A DNA stretch of 64,000 nucleotides from assembly GCA_963826145.1 (NCBI GenBank), contig CAWGVW010000001.1, forward strand, positions 1,674,001 through 1,738,000, in the 5' to 3' direction. Position numbers and translations under genes: made by a program. Under the pieces are notes generated by a model that saw nothing but the letters and a program-made list of their open reading frames with translations, did not search any database and had not been told where the DNA came from. Shown here piece by piece: positions 46,090 through 54,692 of the stretch (positions are counted from its first letter, which is position 1; every line of letters begins with the position of its first letter). Origin of the DNA: JBGPLJ01 sp963826145 (GTDB lineage Bacteria; Pseudomonadota; Gammaproteobacteria; Steroidobacterales; Steroidobacteraceae).

Positions 46090-47432
46090 CGCTTGAGCGC
46101 CTCCGCAAGCCGTTGCACCGCGAGGACTTCGAGGCCTTGGATCGCGCGCTTCGGCGCATTCGCTTCGGCGACGACCGCGCGCTTGAAACCGTGCTTGACC
46201 GCTTCCCGCAACCGCTCCTCGCCAAAAGGCACCGGACGGATCTCGCCGGAGAGCCCCACTTCACCAAACGCGACGAGGTCCGACGGCAATGGCCGGTCGC
46301 GAAGACTCGAAAGAATTGCGAGCACCGCGGCCAGATCGGCGGCTGTTTCGCTGACGCGCACGCCGCCGACCACGTTCACGAATACATCGTGATTGTGGAG
46401 CGCGACACCGGCATGCCGGTGAATGACCGCAAGGAGCAGCGCCAGGCGCCCGCCATCGAGCCCGACCGCCACGCGGCGCGGATTGGCCGCCGGCGTTTCA
46501 TCGACCAGGACCTGAACCTCCACGAGGAGCGGCCGCGTACCCTCACGCGTGACCGTGACGATGCTGCCAGCGACCGGCTCGGGATGGCGCGAGAGGAACA
46601 TCGCTGAAGGGTTACGGACTTCCTTCAGTCCCTGCTCGGTCATCGCAAATATGCCAATTTCGTTCGCTGCGCCGAAACGATTCTTGACGGCGCGCACGAT
46701 GCGAAAACGGCTGCCGTTGTCCGACTCGAAGTAAAGCACCGTGTCGACCATGTGCTCGAGTACCCGGGGCCCCGCGATGGTGCCTTCGCGCGTCACGTGG
46801 CCGATCAGGATCACAGCCGCGCCGGACTCCTTGGCGAAGCGGACCAGTGCCGCCGTCGTTTCCCGCAGCTGAGTGACCGCGCCGGGGCTCGCCTCGACCG
46901 TTTCCGTATACATCGTCTGGATCGAATCGATAACGACGACGCGTGTGCCGAGCGAGCGTGCGATTGCGACGACCGCCTCGACCGAGGTCTCCGCTATGAG
47001 CTGGGCTCGGTCAGCCTTGAGTCCGAGCCGCTCCGCGCGCATGGCTATCTGGTCGAGGGATTCCTCGCCGGCCGCGTAGAGCACTGGTATCTGGCCCGAG
47101 AGACCCGTTGCCGCCTGCAGCAGCAGAGTCGACTTGCCGATGCCGGGGTCCCCACCGAGCAGCGTGACGGACCCGGCCACCAGTCCGCCACCGAGTACAC
47201 GATCGAACTCCTCTATGCCAGTTGCCGTCCGGCCCGCCGGACCACCTTGGACCAATGCGATCGGTCTTGGGGTCTGAACCGGGCCGGAGGCCCTTGGCGA
47301 TGCGCGGGCCGTGGCGGGCTGGATCATCTGAGACAGGGTATTCCACGCCCCGCATTCGGGGCATTGACCCTGCCATTTAGGGGAGTCCCCGCCACAGCTG
47401 GAGCAAACGAAGACGGTATGCGGCTTGGCCAA
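46080..47432 (-). CDS. radA: DNA repair protein RadA
   Basis: Branch-migration helicase of 450 aa. N-terminal zinc finger Cys10, Cys13, Cys24 and Cys27 (VCSSCGGDSPKWQGQCPECG), RecA-like core with Walker A GGDPGIGKST and the RadA-specific KNRFG motif, then a Lon-protease-like domain. Three starts are possible. I choose TTG 47432, which gives MAKPHTVFVC as in E. coli and has GGA 8 nt upstream; the GTG at 47438 is too close to that site. Confidence 0.95.
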   Translation of the reverse strand: MAKPHTVFVCSSCGGDSPKWQGQCPECGAWNTLSQMIQPATARASPRASGPVQTPRPIALVQGGPAGRTATGIEEFDRVLGGGLVAGSVTLLGGDPGIGKSTLLLQAATGLSGQIPVLYAAGEESLDQIAMRAERLGLKADRAQLIAETSVEAVVAIARSLGTRVVVIDSIQTMYTETVEASPGAVTQLRETTAALVRFAKESGAAVILIGHVTREGTIAGPRVLEHMVDTVLYFESDNGSRFRIVRAVKNRFGAANEIGIFAMTEQGLKEVRNPSAMFLSRHPEPVAGSIVTVTREGTRPLLVEVQVLVDETPAANPRRVAVGLDGGRLALLLAVIHRHAGVALHNHDVFVNVVGGVRVSETAADLAAVLAILSSLRDRPLPSDLVAFGEVGLSGEIRPVPFGEERLREAVKHGFKRAVVAEANAPKRAIQGLEVLAVQRLAEALKRYF

Positions 47433-47527
47433 GTTCACATTCCGGGGGTCGCGGGAGGCGCGGGATGGTAGCACGCGATGTGCCGCACACCGGCCCTGCG
47501 TATCTGCTCACAATCCAAGCAAAACAC

Positions 47528-47557
47528 CTGATAGAACAAAAGGCTGTCGTCTATACT
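47528..47557 (+). promoter_or_regulatory. Possible promoter of the kinase-phosphatase-FHA genes
   Basis: CTGATA (47528-47533) and TATACT (47552-47557) with 18-nt spacing, 71 nt before the kinase ATG. No other signal is seen in the 195-nt gap between the radA and kinase starts. Confidence 0.4.
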
Positions 47558-47627
47558 GCCCGCCGCTTGTGACATAAGGCCCGGCCGATCGTTGCGCTGG
47601 CTGGGCCGCCGTTGGGGTACTTAGCGA

Positions 47628-48509
47628 ATGAGGAAGACGGTGCCCGTGAGTGATCCCGGCAGCCGCCCAGGCGGCCCGTTGACCGCTCTTGGCCGCTACC
47701 GGATTGAGCGGGAGCTGGGCCGCGGCGCCATGGGCGTCGTGTACCTCGCGCGCGATCCCAAAATCAATCGCCTGCTCGCCATCAAGGCCATCGCTCTCGC
47801 CGCCGAGTTCGGCGAGCTCGAGGCGAAGGGCGCGCGCGAGCGCTTCTTCCGCGAAGCCGAGATGGCCGGCCGGCTCAATCACCCGAACATCGTCGTCATC
47901 TACGACGCCGGCGAGGATAAGGGCCTTGCCTTCATTGTCATGGAATATCTGCGTGGCGCGCACCTGAGCGACAACACCACGTCGGCGCACTTGCTGCCGG
48001 CGCCGACCGTTCTGGACATGATGGCGCGCACCGCCGATGCGCTGAACTTCGCGCACCGTCAGAACGTGATTCACCGGGACATCAAACCGGCAAACATCAT
48101 GTACGACGCAGACACCAACGCCCTGAAGATCACGGACTTCGGTATCGCGCGCCTCACCGATGGCGGCAGCACCAAGACCGGCATCGTGCTCGGCACGCCC
48201 TCATTCATGTCGCCCGAACAGCTCGAGGGCCGGCGGCTCGATGGGCGCTCCGACCTCTTTGCCCTGGGCGTCTCCCTCTATCAGCTCACCTGCGGGCAGC
48301 TGCCATTCCGCGCCGACTCCATGACGGCGCTCATGTACAAGATCGCGAACGATGCGCACACACCGCTCGCGACGATTCGTCCGGATCTGCCGGCCGCGGT
48401 GGACCGCATCGTCAACCGCGCACTCGCCAAGCGCCCCGAAGATCGCTTCCAGACCGGCGCGGAAATGGCCGCCGCGCTTCGGGCCGCGCACTCTGCGGCA
48501 GGTGGCTGA
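47628..48509 (+). CDS. Hanks-type serine/threonine protein kinase (soluble)
   Basis: 293 aa, essentially a bare kinase domain. Gly loop GRGAMG 31-36, Lys53, HRDIKPAN from 149, DFG 170-172, activation loop with Thr182, Thr184 and Thr190, SPE 195-197. There is no transmembrane helix, PASTA or other sensor domain, unlike PknB. Directly followed (7 nt) by a PP2C phosphatase and then an FHA protein, forming a self-contained phosphothreonine signalling cassette. Input signal and targets are unknown. Confidence 0.94.
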   Translation: MRKTVPVSDPGSRPGGPLTALGRYRIERELGRGAMGVVYLARDPKINRLLAIKAIALAAEFGELEAKGARERFFREAEMAGRLNHPNIVVIYDAGEDKGLAFIVMEYLRGAHLSDNTTSAHLLPAPTVLDMMARTADALNFAHRQNVIHRDIKPANIMYDADTNALKITDFGIARLTDGGSTKTGIVLGTPSFMSPEQLEGRRLDGRSDLFALGVSLYQLTCGQLPFRADSMTALMYKIANDAHTPLATIRPDLPAAVDRIVNRALAKRPEDRFQTGAEMAAALRAAHSAAGG

Positions 48510-48516
48510 TCCGGCC

Positions 48517-49359
48517 ATGGCATCCGCATTGGTCCCCAATCTTCGAAGCAAGCTCCGTTCGGTCGGCATCACCGACACGGGGCGCGTCCGCGAGCACAAC
48601 GAAGACACCATCCAGTACGACCAGGATATCGGGCTCTATGTGCTCGCCGATGGCATGGGTGGCTACAACGCGGGCGAAGTCGCGAGCGGCATCGCGGTCA
48701 AGACCATTGTGAACCTGGTGCGCGAGGCGCTTGCGCGCGAAACGCTCGAGCAGCCCGATCGTGAAACCGGGCTCAACCGCCCGAGCATCATCCTGCGCGA
48801 CGCCATCCAGCGCGCCAACAAGATCATCTACCAGACGTCGAAGACGCAGCCGCAATGCGAAGGCATGGGCACGACGATCGTGTGCTGCCTCTTCTACGAC
48901 AACAAGGTTACGATGGCGCATGTCGGCGACTCTCGGCTCTATCGCCTGAGGGCCGACCGCTTCGAACAACTCACCATGGATCACTCGCTGCTGCAGGAGC
49001 TGGTCGATCGGGGCTTCTATTCGGCGGAGGAAGCGCAGCGGGCGACCAACAAGAACTACGTGACCCGGGCGCTCGGGGTCGAACCGAACGTCGACGTCGA
49101 AATCCACGAGGAGCCTGCCGTCAAGGGCGACTTCTATTTGTTGTGTTCCGACGGACTTTCCGACATGGTCGAGGACGAAGACATACACTTAACAATAAAT
49201 ACATTCAGTGCTAATCTCGATACTGTCGCCAAGCAATTGATTCAATTGACGAATGACAATGGTGGCCGGGACAACGTGTCGGTGCTCATCACGAACGTTG
49301 TCGATTCATTCCCCGCCCGCAAGCGGGTCATCGACAAGGTTTTAGGCTGGTTCAGCTAA
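48517..49359 (+). CDS. PP2C-family protein phosphatase
   Basis: 280 aa Mn/Mg-dependent Ser/Thr phosphatase: TDTGRVREHNEDTIQYD, VLADGMGGYNAGEVASGIAV, AHVGDSRLYRLR, LLCSDGLSDMVEDEDI and GGRDNVSVLITNV provide the metal-binding aspartates. Presumably reverses the adjacent kinase. Bases about 49185-49260 are markedly AT-rich compared with the rest of the gene, although the frame and PP2C motifs continue through it. Confidence 0.94.
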   Translation: MASALVPNLRSKLRSVGITDTGRVREHNEDTIQYDQDIGLYVLADGMGGYNAGEVASGIAVKTIVNLVREALARETLEQPDRETGLNRPSIILRDAIQRANKIIYQTSKTQPQCEGMGTTIVCCLFYDNKVTMAHVGDSRLYRLRADRFEQLTMDHSLLQELVDRGFYSAEEAQRATNKNYVTRALGVEPNVDVEIHEEPAVKGDFYLLCSDGLSDMVEDEDIHLTINTFSANLDTVAKQLIQLTNDNGGRDNVSVLITNVVDSFPARKRVIDKVLGWFS

Positions 49360-49377
49360 AGGAATCGAGGGCAGGTC

Positions 49378-50091
49378 ATGGCACGCTTAATTTTGAGCCT
49401 GGATGGACAAGTACTCGCCGAGTACAACATGAACAAGGAGCGTTACACCATCGGGCGATTGCCGGATAACGATATCCGCATCGACAACCCGGCGGTGAGC
49501 GGCCACCACTCGCTCATCATCAACATCCTCAACGATTCGTTCCTCGAGGATTTGAACAGCACGAACGGCACGTATGTGAACGGCAAGCTCATCAAGAAGC
49601 ATGCCCTTCAGCACGGCGACCTGATCACGGTCGGCCATCACCAGCTGCGGTTCGTCGACGCGCAGGAAGCCGACGTCGAACAGGACGAATTCGAAAAGAC
49701 CATGGTGATCACGCCCTCGAGCCAGGGCGAGCAGAAGATCCGCCGCGTCGTCGAGGCCGCCACCGATCAGGCCACGAAGGGCGAAGGCGCGCGCCGCCCG
49801 CCGGAAGGCGCAACACCGATTCAGAAGGCGAAACTGCAGGTATTGAGCGGCGCGTTTGCGGGCCGGGAACTGGAACTGACGAAGGCGCTGACGACGCTCG
49901 GACGTCCGGGCGTGCAGGTGGCAGCGATCACGCGTCGCGCGGAAGGCTACTTCATCGTGCACGTCGACAGCGGCAAGGAGGGCGACTACCCGCTCGTGAA
50001 CGGCACGCCGATCGGGCCGCAAGCCCGGCGCCTCGCCGACAACGACGTGATCCAGCTCGCGGGCGTGAAGATGGGATTCTTTGAAAGCTAG
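49378..50091 (+). CDS. Tandem FHA-domain protein
   Basis: 237 aa. The first FHA domain (about 20-95) has all phosphothreonine-binding marks: IGRLPDNDIRID, SGHHSLI and LNSTNGTYVNG. Residues 100-150 form a charged linker containing EKTMVITP (Thr108), resembling kinase substrate sites in GarA-like proteins. The second FHA-like domain (about 152-235) is degenerate: TTLGRPGVQVAAI lacks the usual Ser-His. Probably reads out the kinase signal. Its stop overlaps the convergent alr stop. Confidence 0.92.
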   Translation: MARLILSLDGQVLAEYNMNKERYTIGRLPDNDIRIDNPAVSGHHSLIINILNDSFLEDLNSTNGTYVNGKLIKKHALQHGDLITVGHHQLRFVDAQEADVEQDEFEKTMVITPSSQGEQKIRRVVEAATDQATKGEGARRPPEGATPIQKAKLQVLSGAFAGRELELTKALTTLGRPGVQVAAITRRAEGYFIVHVDSGKEGDYPLVNGTPIGPQARRLADNDVIQLAGVKMGFFES

Positions 50092-51161
50092 ACGATTTCG
50101 TGGAGGACCCGCTGGCTCACGCCGCAGATGAGCTCGTAGGGAATCGTTCCGGCGCGCTCGGCGATTTCTTCGACCGGTAGTCCGGGTCCCCACAGCACGA
50201 CTTCATCGCCGACGGCCGCGTGGCCATCCGTCACGTCGACGGCAATCATGTCCATCGACACGCGGCCAACGAGCGGAAACTTGCGGGCACCGATCAGCAC
50301 CGATGTGCCGCTCGCGACATTTCGCGGGTAACCGTCTCCATACCCGGCCGCTGCTATCGCGACTTTCGTCGCGCGCTTCGCAATCCATGCGCTCCCGTAG
50401 CCGACCGATTCCCCGACCTTCACGTCGCGAATGGCGATGATGCGCGTTACGAGCGTCATCGCCGGCGTGAGGCCGAGTTCGGCTCCCTTCACACCCGCAA
50501 TCGGTGAAACACCGTAGAGAAGGAGGCCGGGCCGGATCCAGTCGCCGTGCGATTCCGGGAAACCAAGGAGGCCCGCAGAATTCGCGATCGAAATCTCAGC
50601 CTTGTGGCCTGCCGTCACGTTCCGGAAGGCTGCGATCTGTTCCACCGTCTTCGGATCCTCACGCACATCCGCATTGGCAAGATGGGTCATGAGCCGCGGA
50701 TGCGGCGCGACGCTCGGAAGGCTCGTGATTCTGCGCCACGCCTCCGGAAAATCCTCCAGACGAAATCCGAGACGATTCATGCCGGTGTCGACCTTGATCC
50801 ATACGCGAAAACGGTATTGACCGTTGTAACGCGCGACGAGATCGATCTGCTCCGCCGTGTGCACGACGATGTCGAAATCCTGATGCGCAGCTTCGTCGAG
50901 TTGCCGCGCGTCAAGAACGCCTTCGAGCAGCAGGATCGGATGCCGCAGGCCGGCCCTGCGCAGCGCCCCACCCTCTTCGAGCCGTGCCACCGCAAAGCCA
51001 TCCGCGTCGGCGAGGGCGAGTGCCGTCGGCACTAGCCCGTGGCCGTAGGCATTCGCTTTGACGACGGCCATGACACGTGAGCGCGGCGCAAGCCGGCGCA
51101 CTGCTTCAAGGTTGATCTGGAGCGCCCGCGTATTGACGATGGCGCGAACGAGTTGCGTCAC
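50088..51161 (-). CDS. alr: Alanine racemase
   Basis: Makes D-alanine for peptidoglycan. 357 aa, fold III PLP enzyme with Lys35 in VMAVVKANAYGHG, catalytic Tyr in VGESVGYGSAW, and RVSMDMIAVDVTD. Starts at GTG 51161 with no clear Shine-Dalgarno, 15 nt after dnaB, suggesting translation coupled to it. Confidence 0.95.
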   Translation of the reverse strand: MTQLVRAIVNTRALQINLEAVRRLAPRSRVMAVVKANAYGHGLVPTALALADADGFAVARLEEGGALRRAGLRHPILLLEGVLDARQLDEAAHQDFDIVVHTAEQIDLVARYNGQYRFRVWIKVDTGMNRLGFRLEDFPEAWRRITSLPSVAPHPRLMTHLANADVREDPKTVEQIAAFRNVTAGHKAEISIANSAGLLGFPESHGDWIRPGLLLYGVSPIAGVKGAELGLTPAMTLVTRIIAIRDVKVGESVGYGSAWIAKRATKVAIAAAGYGDGYPRNVASGTSVLIGARKFPLVGRVSMDMIAVDVTDGHAAVGDEVVLWGPGLPVEEIAERAGTIPYELICGVSQRVLHEIV

Positions 51162-51176
51162 GGGCCGCAGGAGCGC

Positions 51177-52568
51177 CTAGTACGCGCCCTCGCCGTACGA
51201 ATCCGGCACGAAGCTTTCGAACTTCGTGTACTTGCCGAGGAAGGTGAGCTTCACCTCGCCCGTCGGGCCGTTGCGCTGCTTGGCGATGATGATGTCCGCG
51301 ATACCCTTCTTCGGCGTATTCGGGTCATACACTTCCTCGCGGTAGATGAGCAGGATCACGTCCGCGTCCTGCTCGAGCGCGCCGGATTCACGCAGGTCCG
51401 ACATCACCGGCTTCTTGTCCTGCCGCTGCTCGACACCGCGATTGAGCTGCGACAGCGCAATCACCGGCACCTTGAGTTCCTTGGCGAGCGCCTTGAGGTT
51501 ACGCGAAATCTCCGAGATCTCGGTGGCGCGATTCTCCTTGGTGCCGGGCACCTGCATGAGCTGAAGGTAATCGACCACGATGAGGTCGAGCCCCTTCTCG
51601 CGCTTCATGCGCCGCGCCCGGGCTTGGAGTTCCGTCGGCGTGAGCGCCGGTGTTTCATCGACGAAGAGGCGCGTTGTCTGCAGCTGGCTCATCGCGCTGT
51701 CGAGGCGATTCCAGTCATCGTCCGCAAGCCGTCCGGAACGCAGGTGCGACTGGTCTATGCGGCCGATCGAGGAGAGCATGCGCAGCGTTAGCTGCTCGGC
51801 CGACATTTCCATGCTGAAAACGAGCGCCGATTTCTGCTCCCCGAGGACGGCGTTCTCCGCGATGTTGACGGCGAGCGTCGTCTTGCCCATCGAGGGGCGG
51901 CCGGCGACGATCACAAGATCCCCCGGCTGCAGGCCATTGGTCATTTCGTCGAGGCGCGCGAAGCCGGTGGCGAGCCCCGTGAGCGCTCCGGGGTTCTGAT
52001 GCAGCTGGTCGATGCGATCGACAACGGGGCCGAGGAGCGTCCCGATCTGCACGGCACCGATCTTGCCGCGCGCGCCACGCTCGGCAATCTCGAATACGCG
52101 CCGCTCGGCTTCATCGACGAGGTCCCGCGCCTCGCGCCCATCGCTGTTGAAGGCGCTCCCGGCGATCGCATTGCCGACCGAGATGAGCGCACGCAGGATC
52201 GAGCGTTCGCGTACGAGCTGCGCATACGCACGCACGTTCGCTGCGCTCGCGGTGTCGCGCGCCAGCGTGCCGAGATAGGCAAGACCGCCGGCATCTTCGA
52301 GCCTGCCGCTGCGCTCGAGATAGTCGGAGAGCGTGACGGCGTCGCAGGGCTGGTTGCGTCCCGCGACCTCTGCTATGGCTGTGAAGACGAGCCGGTGGTC
52401 GGGGCGGTAGAAATCCTCGGCCGACAACAAGTCCGCGACCGAATCCCACGCGACGTTGTCGAGCATCAGCGCACCGAGCACTGCCTGCTCGGCTTCCACC
52501 GAATGCGGCGGCACGTGCACCGTATCGAGCGATGCGGAATCCTTCATGCTGCGGACCGGGCCAGGCAT
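51177..52568 (-). CDS. dnaB: Replicative DNA helicase DnaB
   Basis: 463 aa hexameric helicase. N-terminal domain VPPHSVEAEQAVLGALMLDN, Walker A GRPSMGKTTLAVNIAENAV, Walker B DLIVVDYLQLM, and the C-terminal SDLRESGALEQDADVILLIY and KQRNGPTGEVKLTF. ATG 52568 has AGGA 8 nt upstream. Placed, as usual, after rplI. Confidence 0.97.
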   Translation of the reverse strand: MPGPVRSMKDSASLDTVHVPPHSVEAEQAVLGALMLDNVAWDSVADLLSAEDFYRPDHRLVFTAIAEVAGRNQPCDAVTLSDYLERSGRLEDAGGLAYLGTLARDTASAANVRAYAQLVRERSILRALISVGNAIAGSAFNSDGREARDLVDEAERRVFEIAERGARGKIGAVQIGTLLGPVVDRIDQLHQNPGALTGLATGFARLDEMTNGLQPGDLVIVAGRPSMGKTTLAVNIAENAVLGEQKSALVFSMEMSAEQLTLRMLSSIGRIDQSHLRSGRLADDDWNRLDSAMSQLQTTRLFVDETPALTPTELQARARRMKREKGLDLIVVDYLQLMQVPGTKENRATEISEISRNLKALAKELKVPVIALSQLNRGVEQRQDKKPVMSDLRESGALEQDADVILLIYREEVYDPNTPKKGIADIIIAKQRNGPTGEVKLTFLGKYTKFESFVPDSYGEGAY

Positions 52569-52586
52569 GCGGATGTCCTGCCGCGT

Positions 52587-53036
52587 CTATTCTTCGGCGA
52601 CGACCGTGATCGGCAGTTCGATATTGACGTCGGTATGCAGGTGCAGCGTCACGACGTGATCGCCCACGACGCGGATCGGGCCGCTCGGCAGGCGTACTTC
52701 GGAGCGCTCGACGGCGCGGCCGGCGCGCGTTGCGGCTTCCGCGATGTCCGGCGTACCGATCGAACCGAAGAGTTTGCCTTCCGTGCCCGCTTTCGCGGTG
52801 ATCGTGAGCTTGAAGTCCTTGAACGCCTCGGCTCGCCCCCGCGCGTTGTTGAGCGCTTCGTTCGCGATACGCTCGAATTCGGCCCGGCGCGCCTCGAACT
52901 TCTTCAGGTTCTCGGCGCTCGCCATCGTCGCCTTGCCCTGGGGCAGCAGGAAATTGCGGGCGTAGCCCGGCTTCACCTTGACCTTGTCGCCGATGACGCC
53001 GAGATTCGCAACCTTCTGCAACAGAATGACTTCCAT
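52587..53036 (-). CDS. rplI: 50S ribosomal protein L9
   Basis: 149 aa: MEVILLQKVANLGVIGDKVK and GYARNFLLPQGKA are the L9 signature; the connecting helix and C-terminal domain follow normally. Confidence 0.98.
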   Translation of the reverse strand: MEVILLQKVANLGVIGDKVKVKPGYARNFLLPQGKATMASAENLKKFEARRAEFERIANEALNNARGRAEAFKDFKLTITAKAGTEGKLFGSIGTPDIAEAATRAGRAVERSEVRLPSGPIRVVGDHVVTLHLHTDVNIELPITVVAEE

Positions 53037-53054
53037 GGAAGTGGCGCTCTCGCT

Positions 53055-53279
53055 TTAGTGCTGGTCGGTGTAGGGCAGGAGCGCCAGGTAGCGCGCTCGC
53101 TTGATCGCAAGCGCCAGTTGCCGCTGATAGTGCGACTTGGTGCCCGTGATACGGCTCGGCACGATCTTGCCGGTTTCGGTCACGTAGCTTTTCAGCGTGC
53201 CGAGATCCTTGTAGTCAATTTGCTCCACCTTGTCGGCGGTGAAGCGACAGAATTTCTTGCGGCGGAAAAATCTGGCCAT
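53055..53279 (-). CDS. rpsR: 30S ribosomal protein S18
   Basis: 74 aa: RRKKFCRFTADKVEQIDYKD, ITGTKSHYQRQLALAIKRAR and YLALLPYTDQH. Binds S6 on the platform. 21 nt after the annotated rpsF stop. Confidence 0.98.
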   Translation of the reverse strand: MARFFRRKKFCRFTADKVEQIDYKDLGTLKSYVTETGKIVPSRITGTKSHYQRQLALAIKRARYLALLPYTDQH

Positions 53280-53300
53280 GTTGCGAGCCTCGAAGAGCTT

Positions 53301-53738
53301 TCAGGTTGGATCAGGCGGGCGAAGACGAGCGGTCGCCGCGGTCACCGCGATCGCCACGGTCGCACGGTCACCACGGTCGTCTTCGTCGTCGTCATACGGA
53401 CGCTCGCGCTCGGTCTCCTCGCCGCCCTTCGCCATCGGCGAGGGTTCGGTGATGGCCTTGTCGACGCCCGTCACGAGATGGCGGAGCACCGCGTCACTGA
53501 AGCGGAACGCGCCCGTGAGCTCGGTGAGCGTCTTCTGATCGCACTCGATATTGAGAAGAATGTAGTGGGCCTTGTGGACTTTGGAGATCGGGAACGTCAG
53601 CTGGCGCCGGCCCCAATCCTCCAGCCGATGGACGCTGCCGCCGCCGGCCGCGATCATGCCCTTGTAGCGCTCGAGCATGGCGGGAACCTGCTCGCTCTGG
53701 TCAGGGTGGACCAGAAACACGATTTCGTAGTGCCTCAA
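53301..53738 (-). CDS. rpsF: 30S ribosomal protein S6 with apparently frameshifted C-terminal tail
   Basis: 145 aa as read. The fold is intact: RHYEIVFLVHPDQSEQVPAM, SVHRLEDWGRRQLTFPISKV, HKAHYILLNIECD. The start is TTG 53738 (GGGAG 6 nt upstream), giving the LRHYEIV N-terminus of S6. The acidic tail begins DDDEDDRGDR and then turns into an ATVAIAVTAATARLRPPDPT tail. One extra base near 53363 would instead continue DRGDRGDRGDRGDR and end SSSPA at a stop at 53311. A base missing from a repetitive tract, real or artefactual, is the likely explanation. Confidence 0.95.
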   Translation of the reverse strand: MRHYEIVFLVHPDQSEQVPAMLERYKGMIAAGGGSVHRLEDWGRRQLTFPISKVHKAHYILLNIECDQKTLTELTGAFRFSDAVLRHLVTGVDKAITEPSPMAKGGEETERERPYDDDEDDRGDRATVAIAVTAATARLRPPDPT

Positions 53739-53759
53739 AAGATGCTCCCTATGGTTGTA

Positions 53760-53783
53760 GCCACCCGCAACATACGGTGTGGC
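53760..53783 (-). promoter_or_regulatory. Leader hairpin before rpsF
   Basis: In the rpsF leader GCCAC-A-CCG-TATGTTG-CGG-GTGGC forms an 8-bp stem with a bulged A and 7-nt loop, ending 21 nt before the start codon. The S6-S18 complex is known to bind rpsF leaders through a hairpin with a CCG element; whether this is one is uncertain. The rest of the 150-nt gap up to cysQ shows no clear promoter. Confidence 0.35.
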
Positions 53784-53888
53784 AAGGAGTTTTTGCGCAC
53801 GAGCCCGCGGGGACCCGACGCGCAAGGGCGGCAAGGATACTGAAGAGACCTGCCAGCGGCAACACTAATAAGAGTGGCCTTGAGCCAG

Positions 53889-54692
53889 CTATCGGAGGAG
53901 CCCCGCCCAGTCGCGGCTGCGGTCGCCGAAGACAAGGAAGTTCGGATTAAGGAGATCGCTCTTTGCGTTGTATCGGAGCGGCGCGCCCGAGGTTTCAACG
54001 ACGGCGCCGCCGGCTCCCACGACCACCGCATGGGCGGCCGCCGTGTCCCATTCCGAGGTCGGCCCGAGTCGCGGATAGAAATCCGCAGCGCCCTCCGCCA
54101 CCAGGCAGAATTTAAGCGCGCTGCCGACGGGCACGAATATATGGGGCCCGAGCTTCGCGAAGAGCGCATCGAGCGTATCGCCCCGGTGCGACTTGCTGCC
54201 GATCACACGCAGCGGTGTGCTTGCCTTCGCCTGCACGTGGATTTCCGTCGCGGGCTCTGCGCCGACCTGCCTGTGGGCCCCAAGTCCGGGTCCGCCCGCG
54301 TACAGGGTGGCGCTCACCGGCACGTACACGACACCGAGTTGCGCCTCGTGCCCGGCGACGAGCGCGATGTTGACCGTGAATTCGCCGTTCCCCTGCACGA
54401 ATTCCTTCGTGCCGTCGAGCGGATCGACGAGCCAGTGCCTCTGCCACCCGGCCCGCTCCGCGAATGGGATCGATGCGCCTTCCTCAGACAGGATCGGAAT
54501 GTCGGGCGTCAGCGCGTTGAGCGATTGCACAATGAGCTCATGCGCGCGCAGATCCGCAAGCGTGAGCGGCGACTGATCGGCCTTCGCAGTCTCGCCGAGA
54601 TCTTTCGAGCGGTACACCTCGAGGATTTCAGCGCCCGCGCGGCATGCGATATCGCCAATGGCCTGAAGCAGCTGCTCGCGATCGTCGTTCAT
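53889..54692 (-). CDS. cysQ: 3'(2'),5'-bisphosphate nucleotidase CysQ
   Basis: Removes phosphate from PAP in sulfate assimilation. 267 aa, inositol-phosphatase fold: ILSEEGASIPF, metal motif WLVDPLDGTKEFVQGNGEFT and the C-terminal GPTSEWDTAAAHAVV. ATG overlaps the rlmB stop. Confidence 0.94.
   Translation of the reverse strand: MNDDREQLLQAIGDIACRAGAEILEVYRSKDLGETAKADQSPLTLADLRAHELIVQSLNALTPDIPILSEEGASIPFAERAGWQRHWLVDPLDGTKEFVQGNGEFTVNIALVAGHEAQLGVVYVPVSATLYAGGPGLGAHRQVGAEPATEIHVQAKASTPLRVIGSKSHRGDTLDALFAKLGPHIFVPVGSALKFCLVAEGAADFYPRLGPTSEWDTAAAHAVVVGAGGAVVETSGAPLRYNAKSDLLNPNFLVFGDRSRDWAGLLR

Noticed and set aside
53741..53834. 32-residue N-terminal extension of S6
   Set aside because: S6 homologues begin at the RHYEIV segment, and the TTG at 53738 has a well-spaced GGGAG; the extension covers the leader hairpin.
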